NCBI RefSeq assembly: GCF_000764305.2
Contig: NW_025933399.1
Coordinates: forward strand, 327,766 to 391,765
Length of the DNA: 64,000 bases
Reading direction: 5' to 3'
Source: Hyalella azteca
Taxonomy: Eukaryota > Arthropoda > Malacostraca > Amphipoda > Hyalellidae
Positions 35,576 through 47,200 of this stretch are shown here, piece after piece; within the stretch, counting starts at the first letter, position 1, and every line of letters begins with the position of its first letter. The position numbers were made by a program, and so were the translations under genes. The notes under the pieces are model-generated. The model was not told the DNA's origin. It saw nothing but the letters and a program-made list of their open reading frames with translations, and ran no database searches.

Positions 35576-36666
35576 TTTACGCGATGCAGTGATCGTTGCT
35601 CCCGTGCGGAGTACACGTGAACTCTCTTAAGAGGTCGGTCAGAAGCTACTCATGGTCAGTTAGAGGTGATGGAGGACTAGTAGTTAGTAGGAATGATGTC
35701 CGTAGATCATGGCTTGTAAATAATGTAGGAAGTAACCGCATACATCAAATTGAAAGTGCACAAAGAGTTTTAAAATATTTTTAAACGAACTCGGACTCCT
35801 TGAACAAAAAAGTGAACTGCTGACTGTGATCGCAAACGAGTGTATAGAAATTATTTGTATTACAGAAACACTCCCTAAAAATCAGGGGGGGGGGAATTGT
35901 ACCTGTTGAATTTCAGTTGCCAGGTTTCGATTGTTTTCATAACTTAAATGAAGAGCAGTGCAGTAGAGTTGTAGCACTGTGGGTGAACCTCCTTTGGGGC
36001 CCAGCAAGTTAAGTTATCGGCAGAGAATCATTCAGCTAGAGAATCAGTGTGGTGCGAACTTACTCTAAAAGGCAAGGATAACCTCCTCATAGGGGTCATT
36101 TATAGATCACCGAACATCCTCTGATAACAATAAAGTACTAAACAGCTTTTTACCGAGCATGACTTTCAGAAGGTTGCATACGTTGATAATTGGTGACTTT
36201 AACCATCTGAAAATAAACTGGGCAGATGGATCTACTCCAAGAAATGGGAATCACCCAGCATCCCTGTTCTTGGAGCCAAACCATTTTAGGGGAAACAGAC
36301 CCCAATTATTCTAGATCTAGTGTTTACTAGTGAAGAATCAATGATAGACGAGCTTCGCCATGAGGCTCCGTTGGGCAAAAGCCACCACCAATCATTGTTT
36401 TTTCAGTATTAAGTGCTATGCAGAAGAGACGCTTAGGAAACGTGAACGTTTGAACTTCGCGAAAGGCGACAATGACAAACTCCGTGAAGCGGTCAATGCG
36501 GCGAATATTTCGGACTGTATCAAGGACATGAATGTGGCTGATTAATGGTCATTTCTCAAAGACACGTTTACGTCTGTAGTTAATGCCTGTATACCTAAGA
36601 TTACGCTTGGGGGAGTCAAAAAGTCCCAGTGGATGAACAGTACAGTTATAGCTCAGTTAAAGACCA

Positions 36667-36812
36667 GGGCCTATACTTTCAAAAAAGTTAAGAGATCGTA
36701 AGTTTATCAGCCAATCATTGACGGCCTTTCAAGCAAAATCCAATCAATCATAGATAAGAAAATAGAGCGTAAGTACTTACGTTCACTTAGCGAGTTTTGA
36801 AAGTATGGTCCC
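36667..36812 (+). mobile_element. MITE-like element inside LINE copy 2
   Basis: 146 bp beginning GGGCCTATACTTTCAAAA and ending TTTTGAAAGTATGGTCCC, imperfect inverted ends of about 18 bp. LINE copy 3 lacks it (AAAGACCAAGAAAGAAGC is uninterrupted there), proving insertion. Contains two CCAAT boxes and the palindrome CGTAAGTACTTACG. Confidence 0.8.
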
Positions 36813-37317
36813 ACGAAGGAAGCATACAAGCGTTATTTACGAACTCGCAGCGATTCTGATTATAAGTTATAACCTGTATGCAAGAGCTCGAAATCAAGCT
36901 AAAAAAGTCTGTCGCACTGCAGTGAAAAACTTCGAAAGAAATATTGCTAAAAATGCAAAAAAAAATCCGAAAGCCTTCTTTTTGTACGTTAGTTCGAAGT
37001 GTAAGATAAACGACGGTATATCTGATTTGAAAGTAGACCAACGGAAGATATCCTCTGATGAGGGCAAGGTTTTGCCGTCAGATTGGAAAGAAGCTCAAGT
37101 AACACCTTTGTTCAAAAAAAGTGACAAGTAACCCGGGTAACTATCGCCCTGTCAGTCTGACAAGTGTTATTTGTAAGGTAATGGAATCTGTTGTGAGGGA
37201 TAGGATTATCGATCACTTGACTGTTCACCATCTCATATCAGATTGTCAACATGGTGTTATTGCCGATAGATTCTGCACCACTAACTTATTGTCTACGTTG
37301 AACGATTGGACTCGCCT

Positions 37318-38597
37318 TTGTAAGATTTACACAGTCTAGTCTGGATTCAATAGCCAAGAAGCTTTGTAAGGTTTTCATTTATTTATTTATTCATTCTCCT
37401 GGTAGCAGTAACGACGAAGTAAAATTTGATCAGCAATAGTGATGAAGTAAAATAAGGTTGGCTTGCTCCGAGCGTGGCAAAGTTTAATGGGCTCCAGATG
37501 TGGTCTCCCAGGTGCTGCGACGTAGCCGTGACGCCAGACAACGTAGACGTTACGTATAATAAGTAACGTAGCACGGAGGAAAGGCTCGTCTACAGCACTG
37601 GACCCGAAACTTGAAAACGTAGATACTAAAAAGGCATAAACATTATCTCAGTCAGGTTCATACAGGATTTGACTATAAAATTAATAATCAGCAATTTCAG
37701 CAGCAAAGATCAAATTAACTCAGAATCCTTCCACTGACCTGAGGTTTATAATGTCCAGTGTTACGACTTTACGAAAATAGAATGAATGAAGAGTTTAATT
37801 TGAGAAATTTAGAGGAAATCAGCTAGAGGAGTAGGAAGTTGGACGGAAAAAGACAGCATGAATAGCTAAAGGTTTCACTGCGTGTTGAAAGAAGATGAAA
37901 GACTTAAATTAGGATTGCACGGCAAAAATAGAACTATTGATATTCGATAAACTTCAATTATACTTTGAAATGATTTAAAATATTTGATTTAATTTGATAC
38001 GTATTTAGCAACCATATATTTAATAATTGATATATATTTGATATAGATAATAAAATAAATTTAATATATATATTTGAAATTAACTTAAAGTTTGCTATAG
38101 ATTTGCAATATATTAGATATTAATTTGATGTAAATTTGCTTTGAATGATTAACTTAAAAAATGTGTCCAACTTCCCACAGGAGCAATAATAAGCACAGTT
38201 AGTGCAAACCAAACAAAAGGAAAATGACACGGCATTCGCACAAAATAAGGGACAGCGAATTAGGTTTATAGGAAGTTTGAGAAATACTTAATGAATGAAG
38301 AGTATGATGCTTTTGGAGACACTGATTAGTTGGCGGCACAAAACTGTAGTTCGTAAGTATCACAGAGTGACGACCACCACTCGGAACAGCCAAATGAATC
38401 TAAGAAAAATTTCACGAGCTTGTTCGCCCAGTTTCGAACATTGACTTGTCCGCACAAGCTGGACAAAAGGCAACCGCACTGCGTCGGAAATAAATAATTC
38501 GAGATTACCTCTATTATTATGGAAGATTGATAGGAAATAATATTTAGCTTTGAAATTAAAGAAATAATCGGTGAGAAATTTATAATTTCTCAAACCT
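37318..38597. other. 1.28-kb insertion within LINE copy 2
   Basis: Present between ACTCGCC and CTGGACGAAAGG, which are adjacent in LINE copy 3. AT-rich, without terminal repeats or frames I can identify. Confidence 0.7.
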
Positions 38598-39889
38598 TCT
38601 GGACGAAAGGTAGCCAGTGGATGCATTGTACCTCGATTTTTCCAAAGCATTTAGCAGTGTTCCGCATGAGCGGCTGTTACGTAAAGTGAAGTCCATGGGA
38701 ATTGAGGGAAACGTACTTCAATGAATCAGAGACTTTTTAGTAGGTAGACGTGTAAGCATTAACGGAACCGTGTCAGACTGGGCATCAGTGCGCAGTGACG
38801 TGCCACAAGGAAGCGTTCTTTGGGCCTATATTGTTCGTTGCTTTTATAAATGATCTGCCAGAAGTAGTGTCCAGTGTGTGATCCATGTGTGCCGACGACA
38901 CAAAAGTTTATAATACAGTGAAGGATGCGTCAAATAAAGCGCAATTGCAAGATGATCTTGACAGCTTAGTTAACTGGGCTGATATGTGGCAGCTGCGGTT
39001 TATTGCTGACAAGTGTAAAGTACTTCACCTCGGGAAGAACAATGAACAGCAAGATTACAGTATGAGAAGACATAGTTACAACGAGAGAGTAATGATTGAA
39101 AAGTCTAGTGTGCAAAAAGATCTCGTAGTTTATGTCGACAAGGAGCTGAAATTTTCTAAGCATGTTGAAATGAAAGCTAACACATCCAACAAACTTCTTG
39201 GTCTAATCAGACGCTCTTACGAGTTCCTAGATGCAGAAGCAATAAAGCAGTTGTTTGTTGCTGTCGTGCGCCCAAATCTAGAGTTTGGAAACGTTTTGTG
39301 GTCATCGAGATTTTAAAAAGGACAAAAATTTAATAGAGAATGTTCAAAGACGTGCAACAGGGATAATTCCAGGCTTGGCGGGCAAGTCCTGTGAAGAAAG
39401 ATTAAAGACTATGAAGCTTACAAGCCTCAGTAATCGACGTCTGCGTGGGGACCTCATTGAAGTATATAAGTATACTCATGTTTATACAAAGTCCCCGAAG
39501 GATTACTAGAATTTGAAACAAGAACCAACACCAGGGGCCACGGCTATAAACTAAAAAAACTGCGCTGCAACTTGTCCACGCAACAACATTTCTTTTCGCT
39601 TCGAATCACCGACATGTGGAACAGCCTCCCCGATGACATCGTTGGCGCTCCGAGTATGAACGCGTTAAAGAACAGACTAGATAAAGCTACATGGAAAAAT
39701 ATGTGTTCAGACTTGAAATGCCTAGCACCATATCGAACCCGGTGGAAGTCTATATAGCTATTTCAAACTATCGTCAGCCTTGAAAAGATCCGGTCAAATG
39801 ACACGATTTTAGATCTTCTGTGAACTAGTCACAAAAAGTTCAAGAATCGGCGACAGGCCACACCCGGCCTACTCCTTAGCGCCGACATC

Positions 39890-39912
39890 ACTATGTTATG
39901 TTATGTTATGTT
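39890..39912 (+). repeat. (TATGT)n LINE 3' end
   Basis: Four copies of TATGT at the LINE terminus, the usual short tandem end of CR1-like elements. Confidence 0.9.
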
Positions 39913-39934
39913 AAGAACTCAGAGTCACCAGTTG

Positions 39935-40005
39935 TCGGGTCTTTGAAAATGAGCTACGGGGCGAGGGTAACTCGAACATGGTGTACATGGTCGCTACATA
40001 TGTAT
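39935..40005 (+). repeat. Fragment of the 29-kb/34-kb dispersed repeat
   Basis: GAAAATGAGCTACGGGGCGA and ATGGTCGCTAC parallel GAAAATGAGTTGCGGGTGTA and ATGGTCGCTAA at 34,757-34,807. Confidence 0.6.
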
Positions 40006-40437
40006 AATGGATTAGAAAATCCACATAAATTATTTGACTCAACCTGAACAATTACAGAAGCTCAATACAAACCAAAGAATTAACGAAAGTCTCAGATAGT
40101 AAAAAAATGGTTAGGCAAATGCGCAATGAAGCAATGGTAAAAAAAATCCAAACAAAACTTTTTTCCGGACAATTGGTCAACCTTTCCGAATTCTCCATCG
40201 ATATTCTTCACAATTACACAATTTACCAAGAGAGAATTATGAACAGCCTTAATATATTCAGATATTTTCCTGAGTAAATTATTTATATTATGCATCCGTA
40301 AAATAAATATAGCATATACAGTGATTCACTTGTCGTTTTTCAGTCCACTTACCGTTTCTAGGACTAAAATGTGTCCCTTGGAACTGATACAACGATTTGA
40401 CAATGACAGTGGCGTCCAAGCAGGGACGGAAAAACTT

Positions 40438-40566
40438 TACTCGACGACAAAAAAAAAGAAGCTCTGGCCATTGTATTTGCATTAAAAAATTTTCGTTACA
40501 CTGCCATTGGTTACGAAGTGACGATTTAAACAGATCACAAACCTCTGGTATATCTCTTCTTTAACA
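40438..40566 (+). pseudogene. Decayed gypsy-type retrotransposon RNase H fragment
   Basis: Reads YSTTKKKEALAIVFALKNFR, YTAIGYEVTI, stop, TDHKPLVYLF: the RNase H region of LTR retrotransposon Pol with its ALAIV.AL..F and TDHKPL motifs. One in-frame stop and a frameshift just upstream; no LTR or other domain recognised nearby. Confidence 0.7.
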
Positions 40567-41235
40567 TAATGCCAGAAGATAATTTTTTGATTAATGGAGT
40601 CTAATGTTGCAAGTATTTGAGATATTATTATGCTAAATTAAGGGTTCATACCAGCTAAATTAAACGTTACATACGCAGTCAATGAAATATCTACCAGATA
40701 TGACATTGATAATTAGTAGGTCAGTGCCAGATATATCCACTATAGCCACAAAATCAGGTAATATAATACATTCAAATCTTTGTTATTACCAACAATATAC
40801 CTTCACTGGCAAATTAGTTTTGTCATGCACCGCTCCTGTTCCCTTCAAGCAATTTCTGCCCAGTATCAATTCTGAAGTTGATGTCGGAGCGATTGCTCTT
40901 ACATGATACATTGTTCGATGTCTCATTGTGGCTACCACAAGAAAAGAGATAACGATTATAAGTAAGATTTATTAAGCGCTTTCTTATGTCAACTTGCACG
41001 TTAGTTCTCACGAATTTCATCGATATCTAGGGACTCTATACCAGTCTACCGGCAATCATCTCTATAGTTTACAGTACAGTGGCACGCAAATTTCACGAGT
41101 GAGTAGCTACACCGCAGTATTGCATGGCTCACTCGCTGCACTTGCAATACATTATAATCCTCATTGCCCCTCTAGCAGTCACACCGAATAGTGCAGAGAC
41201 TCTGTGAACGAAAGTGCTTCTAGAGTTTACCTTTC
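40567..41235. other. No gene seen
   Basis: May continue the decayed retroelement; no clear protein motif. Confidence 0.4.
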
Positions 41236-41236
41236 A

Positions 41237-41380
41237 GGGCCTATAATTTAAAAAAAAGTTGAGAGATCGTAAGTTCATCAGCCAATCATTGACGGCCTTT
41301 CAAGCCAAATCCACCAATCATAGACAAGAAAATAGAGCGTAAGTACTTACGTTCACTTAGTGAGTTTTGAAAGTATTGCC
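41237..41380 (+). mobile_element. MITE-like element, second full copy
   Basis: About 90% identical by eye to 36,667-36,812: GGGCCTATAATTT start, ATCAGCCAATCATTGACGGC, AAATCCACCAATCATAGACA, CGTAAGTACTTACG and TGAGTTTTGAAAGTAT end. Confidence 0.8.
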
Positions 41381-41685
41381 TAGGTTCAAGTGACGTAAAA
41401 AGTTGGGCAAACTTCTTATTTTCTGCGAGAGTCAATTTGTTAGAATACCCAGAGTTCGCCGTCCAATAAAATTGTTAATACTAAGAAGCTAAGATGTTAT
41501 TGCTAAGATTGTTTTTATTTGTGTTCATATAACCGTGAATTTGTTTTTAAATCAAATTATTATTTCTTGACTGTCTATTATCAAACTGTTAAGTCAAATT
41601 ATTTGCTCTGGAACGCATAATTTAAATAAAATTTGTCCCAAATTTTCACCTATCTTCACATTTTTTCGAGTTCAAACAAGAAGAA

Positions 41686-41710
41686 GAAGAAGAAGAAGAA
41701 GAAGAAGAAA
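41686..41710. repeat. (GAA)n microsatellite
   Basis: About eight GAA units. Confidence 0.95.
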
Positions 41711-42900
41711 GTTATTTAAATTTGAGCTGTGTACACAAGCTATACAACGGCAATTTTATTTACTGAAATTTATGATGATGGGTCAGAATCGTTCTTTATG
41801 TACAAATTAAATATTTTTTTGGAGCACTGTGCCTGAGATTTCAGTATTTCACGTTAATTTTTTAACACTCATTTATCATTTTGGTTTACCTATGATTAGG
41901 CTATGATTGTTAGTTTTCGGAAAACCATGCCGGTGACTTCAATTCTCAGATGGAAAAATTCTCATCAGTGAATGTTCGAATTTCGCAGCGACCATATCGG
42001 GCATTATTTGAATTATTTTTATTTTCTATATAAAAATGTCTACAAACAAACAATAATATTATATTGTATATACGATTTGCCTCTGTAGCAATTTTAAACT
42101 CCTATAACAAGCCACTTTCAATGTACAATGTACATAATACCACTTGCTGTTGGCTACAGTTTAGTGTTGGTGGTTTGCTGCAACTGAACGTACCTTCGAT
42201 TTGTACTTGATTGCAAATAGATTGAAAAACGCGGCGCTAAGAGAATAATTTTTCATCGCATTTGGGAAAGGCACGTGTAGGTAGTTTGATATCTAGCACA
42301 GTGGCATAAATGGCTAAAAAAATGAGCTTATACCTGTTCTGTCCACGTCCATTACGTAATTGCAGAGTTCATTGACGGTCCTGATATGGTTTTGATGTTA
42401 AGTAATATTGTCGTTGAAGATTCTGAGCTCCCAGAAAACTTTAACCAAAAGGCAGGCCATGATAAGTTTTATCTGGCATTCTAAGAGGTGCATTTGCTGG
42501 AATTTCACATTTTGAAGAATCTCAAACACGAAAATTTTTAGAAATTCGTTATCTGACTATGAATTTTAATGCATGAATACTTACCAAATAAGTTCCTTTC
42601 AGATAATTTTTCAAATCTTTCAATGTAATCAGAGTGTCTTCAAAGACATTAGAGATGGGAAAAAGTGAGAGGTATAACGCAATTTTATATTTAATGTTTA
42701 ATTAAATTTTAAACCAAGACCAACCAAGATATGTACTTATTGACTTTCGATATCTAGAGATTATACTTAATTAATATTAATAAATGAATTATGAGTTGAT
42801 GACCGCAAAATGTTAGCTTATAGCTATTCGTGGCCCTAAGCTTCTGATAATTTAGCCATTTCCCTAGTCCTGCTCATTAATCATGATTGATTGGACTATG
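41711..42900. other. No gene seen; AT-rich
   Basis: No repeat or coding signal noticed. Confidence 0.55.
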
Positions 42901-42920
42901 AATCACTGGACGGTGGCTAC

Positions 42921-43150
42921 TCATCAGTGTCACAGTCAACACTCCTACGTCACAATTGTAGAGTGACGCTCATCAGTGTCACAGTCAACACTCCTACGTC
43001 ACAATTGTAGAGTGACGCTCATCAGTGTCACAGTTAACACCTTCCTTCATCACAATTGTGGAGCTGTCTCTTATACACNCTTCAACACAATTGTAGAGTG
43101 ACACTCATCAGTGTCACAGTTAACACCTTCCTTCATCACAATTGTAGAGT
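42921..43150. repeat. 49-bp minisatellite interrupted by adapter and N
   Basis: Four to five units containing CATCAGTGTCACAGT and CACAATTGTAGAGTGAC. The adapter remnant and N at 43,064-43,080 lie inside, so the true length is unknown. Confidence 0.9.
43064..43080. other. Partial Nextera mosaic end plus N (artefact)
   Basis: CTGTCTCTTATACAC, the first 15 bases of the mosaic end, followed by N and C. Untrimmed adapter at a scaffold joint. Confidence 0.93.
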
Positions 43151-43902
43151 ATAGCACACAGCTCGGCTGGAACTGTCATCAGTCACGTATGATTCTTCAA
43201 GTCGATTGTAGGCCTGGCGTTAAAATTGACTTGAAGTGTTACCATGTAAGTGAATTTGACTGAAAGTATGACCGAGTAATAAGCATTATCTGAATGAAGA
43301 TTTCTCAGGAGTATTTAGTTACAGTTTCTCCGCGTGGAGGTGTCGAACGCTACGGACTCAGTTATTCAGCAAAGTTCGGCTGTCGCGGTGATTGTTTGCA
43401 AGATGTGCCAGATGCTCGAAACTATAAAAATTATTCCGCGATCCTGTTGACTACAAATTCAGTTTTATTAAACTTTGACATAGAAAACAAAATTACTTAA
43501 AAATATCAGAATTTTTGGAAATTAAGTTTAGCAAATTATGTAATGCTTGGTAAATCAGAAGACCGTAACTTAAATCAATCAGATGACAGTAAGCGAGATC
43601 AATTTACTGGCTAATGCTGCATTTGTTAGAAGAGATAAAAAATTTCATGTGGTAAAATATTTTAAACTATATAAACCTCATTCATTGAAGGATTCAACCT
43701 TTCTTAAAAACAGATTGACGAAAATCCAAATCTTTTAAATTTAGGTTATCAGCCTTAGCCTTGACTTAGTCTCTGTATTTAATAGTTTAAAAAAAAATAT
43801 AACTCAAATAAAAATAATTTGAATTTTGTCCAAATGCTTTGCAGAGAACAATTGGCTGTAAAGAGGAAGAAAAACAGATACCGAACATAATCAAGAAAAA
43901 TA

Positions 43903-44283
43903 ATGCCTGCCACCCTCTGTAGTTCGATGTTCAAATCTGCGCTTCCTTGTAATGCAACTCGGCAATTTTTATGCGTTTTATGGCCGAGCTTGAGCGTCTT
44001 TACGCTCGTGATTTTGGCTGTACAATCAGCAGCGTTGGTGACTCAAGACCGGCGACGTATGGCTGAAACTTATGACTCAGGGTCCCAGTATCTGAAGAGC
44101 GGAGGTCACAAAATTCCAAGTGTTGCTGAGCTCAGGAAAGGCACTCGGTTCTTACGTCGAGATTTGAGTCCGTTTTCTGAACGGGCCATCGAAGAGTGCA
44201 AATTGCGCGACCTCCGACGAGGCGATCTCGGGTGGCATGGAGTGGCTGAAGGGAACGCTTCAAGAACCCTTGTGGAAGATCAG
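43903..44283 (+). CDS. DM4/DM12 gene 1 exon 1 (signal/anchor segment)
   Basis: 127 codons, donor GATCAG/GTATGG, phase 0. Residues 22-44 include [20 protein letters not shown], followed by a polar segment. Not conserved in sequence with gene 2 exon 1, but the same position and phase. Confidence 0.8.
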
Positions 44284-47200
44284 GTATGGTTGCATGATGT
44301 AAATATATTTATGCAATTTTAGTCTGCATCGAAGATGTCAAAAACGAATCAATTTGAAGGGTTAAAACATTTGCAGATTAAGTAAAAAAAATGATAAATT
44401 TCGATCCAATGCGGCACATTAGTCGATAAAATGCAACTCAATTTAGAAAATTTGAATTCCTTGATGAAGAAAACAAACTGTTATTACACAATCATTTGGA
44501 AGTAAGACGCAAAGCTCACGAAATAAGAACAAAAAAATGGGAATGTTCATATACTGGAAGAGATATCATTTTGTTATTCATCACAAAAATCTAAGATAAC
44601 CGTAAATTTTTATAGTCTCTGCTTGGTTATTTTGTGCGATCTTAGCCAGTCATTTTTAGCTCAGATTAAGATGAACATTTGGTGCTTAATAAAATTTTCG
44701 GAAGCTTGCGCTTCTTCGACGCCTAGCAAAAAAGTTCTGCACGAGTTCGACTTCAAACTTTGCATCTAAATTACAACAGCACAGCATCAATCTTCACCAT
44801 TCTTGCGTTACGGTCGCTTATTTGGTGACATCCGTGAATTTAATTTCCGCCCGAATTAATTAAAAATTTTCGCTATTTTTCAACGGAACTGGCGACAGGA
44901 GGAAGTTTTGTCGAGGAAGAAGCGCCTCCTGCTCGAGTTCCCGGAGCAGTCAAGGATGATCCTGACGGTGGCGCTGCTGGTGCCGGCCGCATCCTACAGC
45001 TCTGGCAACGCAGGTCTGTCCATCAGTACAGCTCTGGCAACGCAGGTCTGTCCATCAGTACAGCTCTGACAACGCAGGTCTGTCCATCAGTACAACTCTG
45101 GCAACGCAAGTCTGTCCATCAGTACAACTCTGGCAACGCAGGTCTGTCCTTCAGTACAACTCTGGCAACGCAGGTCTGTCCTTCAGTACAACTCTGGCAA
45201 CGCAGGTCTGGCCTATAGTACAGCTCTGGCAACGCAGGTCTGTCCATCAGTACAACTCTGGCAACGCAGGTCTGGCCTTCAGTATCTTCATCGACTCACT
45301 GCTGCCCGACCATGTTTTTTGCGCTCGTAAAATTTGAATTTTGTTGACAATTTGGGATTAATTTCGAATTAAATGAGAATTTCATTAATTAATTTCGTAT
45401 TTTTTATTCAGTTGTGAGGTGGGGTCATCTATTAATGTTCGAATTATGTGTTGATTCACCATTGAGTTAATGTGAAAAGCGATGTTCAAATTTAGTATTA
45501 AGCGGCGACAATGATAAAACATAACATAGTGATCTCGGCGCTGGAGTGTAGGCCTGATGTGGCCTGTCGCCGATTCTTTTCCTTTTCGTGCCTTGTTCAC
45601 AGAAGATCTAAAATCGTGTAATTTGACCGGATCTTTTCATGACTGACGATAGTTTGAAATAGCTACTAGACTTCCACCGGGTTCGATATGGTGCTAGGCA
45701 TTTCAAATCTGAACATATATTTTTTCATAGCTTTATCTAGTCTGTTCATGAACGCGTTCATACTTGGAGCGCCAACGATGTCATCGGGGAGGCTGTTCCA
45801 CATGTCGGTGTTGGAAATGGCGCGTGGAGAAGTTGCAGCGCAGTTCTTTTAGTTTATAGCCGTGGCCCCTGGTGCTGGTTCTTATTTCAATCTCTAGTAA
45901 TCCTTAGGGGACCTTGTATAAACCATACTGAGGCTTTAAAGCTTCATAATCTCTAATCTTTCTTCATAGGACTTGCCCTTCAAGCCTGGAATTATCCTTG
46001 TTGCACGTCTTTGGATATTCTCTATTAAATTTTTGTCTTTTTCAAATCTCGGTGACCTCACAACGTTTGCAAACTCTAGACTCGGGCGCACGACAGCAAC
46101 AAACAACTGCTTCATCGCTATCTAGGAACTCGTATGAGCGTCTGATTAGCCCAAGAAGTTTGTTGGATGTGTTAGTTTGCGTTTCAGCATGCTTAGAAAA
46201 TTTCAGCTCCTCGTCGACATAAACTACGAGATATTTTTTCACACTAGACTTTTCAATCATTACTCTCTCGTTGCAACCATGTCTTCTCATACTGTAATCT
46301 GGCTCTTCATTGTTCTTCTCGAGGTGAAGTACTTTACACTTGTCAGCATTAAACCGCAGCTGCCACGTATCAGCCCAGTTAACTGAGCTGTCAAGATCAT
46401 TGTGCAATTGCGCTTTATTTGACGCATCCTTTTTGTGTCGTTGGCATACATGGAGCACACTCTGGACATTGCTTCTGGCAGATCATTTATAAAAGCAACG
46501 AACAAAATAGGCCCAAGAACGCTTCCTTGTGGCACGCCACTGCGCACTGATGCCCAGTCTGACACGGTTCCGTTAATACTGACACGTTGCGTCTACCTAC
46601 TAGAAAATCTCGGAGTACGTTTCCCTCAATTCCCAAAGACTTCACTTTACGCAACAGCCGCTCATGCGGAACACCGTCAAATGCTTTGGCAAAACCGAGG
46701 TACAATGCATCCATTGGCGCCCTTTCGTCCAGCAGGCGAGTCCAATCGTTCAACGTAGATAATAAGTTAGTGGTGCAAGATCTACCGGCAATAAATCCAT
46801 GTTGACAATCTGATAGGATATGGAGAGCAGTCAAGTGATCGATAATCCTATCCCTCACAACAATTCCATTAGCTTACAAACAACACTTGTCAGACTGACA
46901 GGGCGATAGTTGCCGGGGCTGCTTTTGTCACCTTTTTTGAACAATGGTGTTACTTGAGCTTCTTTCCAGTCGGACGGCAAGTTCTGTCGTTCAAGGTTTT
47001 TTGAAAGAATACTGTCAATGGGCCGGCCAGAACGGCTGCTAATTATTTGAGCAATCTGGGATGGAAGCCGTCTGGTCTACATGTCTTGTTGGGATTTAGA
47101 GCTAACAGGCGCTTGAGAAACTCTTCTTCGTGTATTTCAAAACATATTAACTTCGAGCCGACTGGGCGCTTCTCAATATCTGGAATACTGTTCAAGTCTT

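Larger units (their letters stand above)
35590..39912 (+). mobile_element. CR1-like LINE copy 2 (broken, with nested insertions)
   Basis: Order of motifs: endonuclease IICITETL, LLIGVIYRSP and LIIGDFN (35,850-36,230); linker [20 protein letters not shown] (36,910-36,965); [22 protein letters not shown] (37,138), [29 protein letters not shown] and the active site CADDTKVY (38,886); the C-terminal [20 protein letters not shown] (39,630); tail CGGCGACAGGCC at 39,849 and a (TATGT)n end. Interrupted by the MITE-like element at 36,667 and by 1.28 kb at about 37,318-38,597, with an internal deletion near 37,065 and frame breaks. Non-functional. Confidence 0.9.

Noticed and set aside
43294..43500. 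68-codon frame upstream of DM4/DM12 gene 1
   Set aside because: No family motif, no splice link to gene 1, and beside an assembly artefact.
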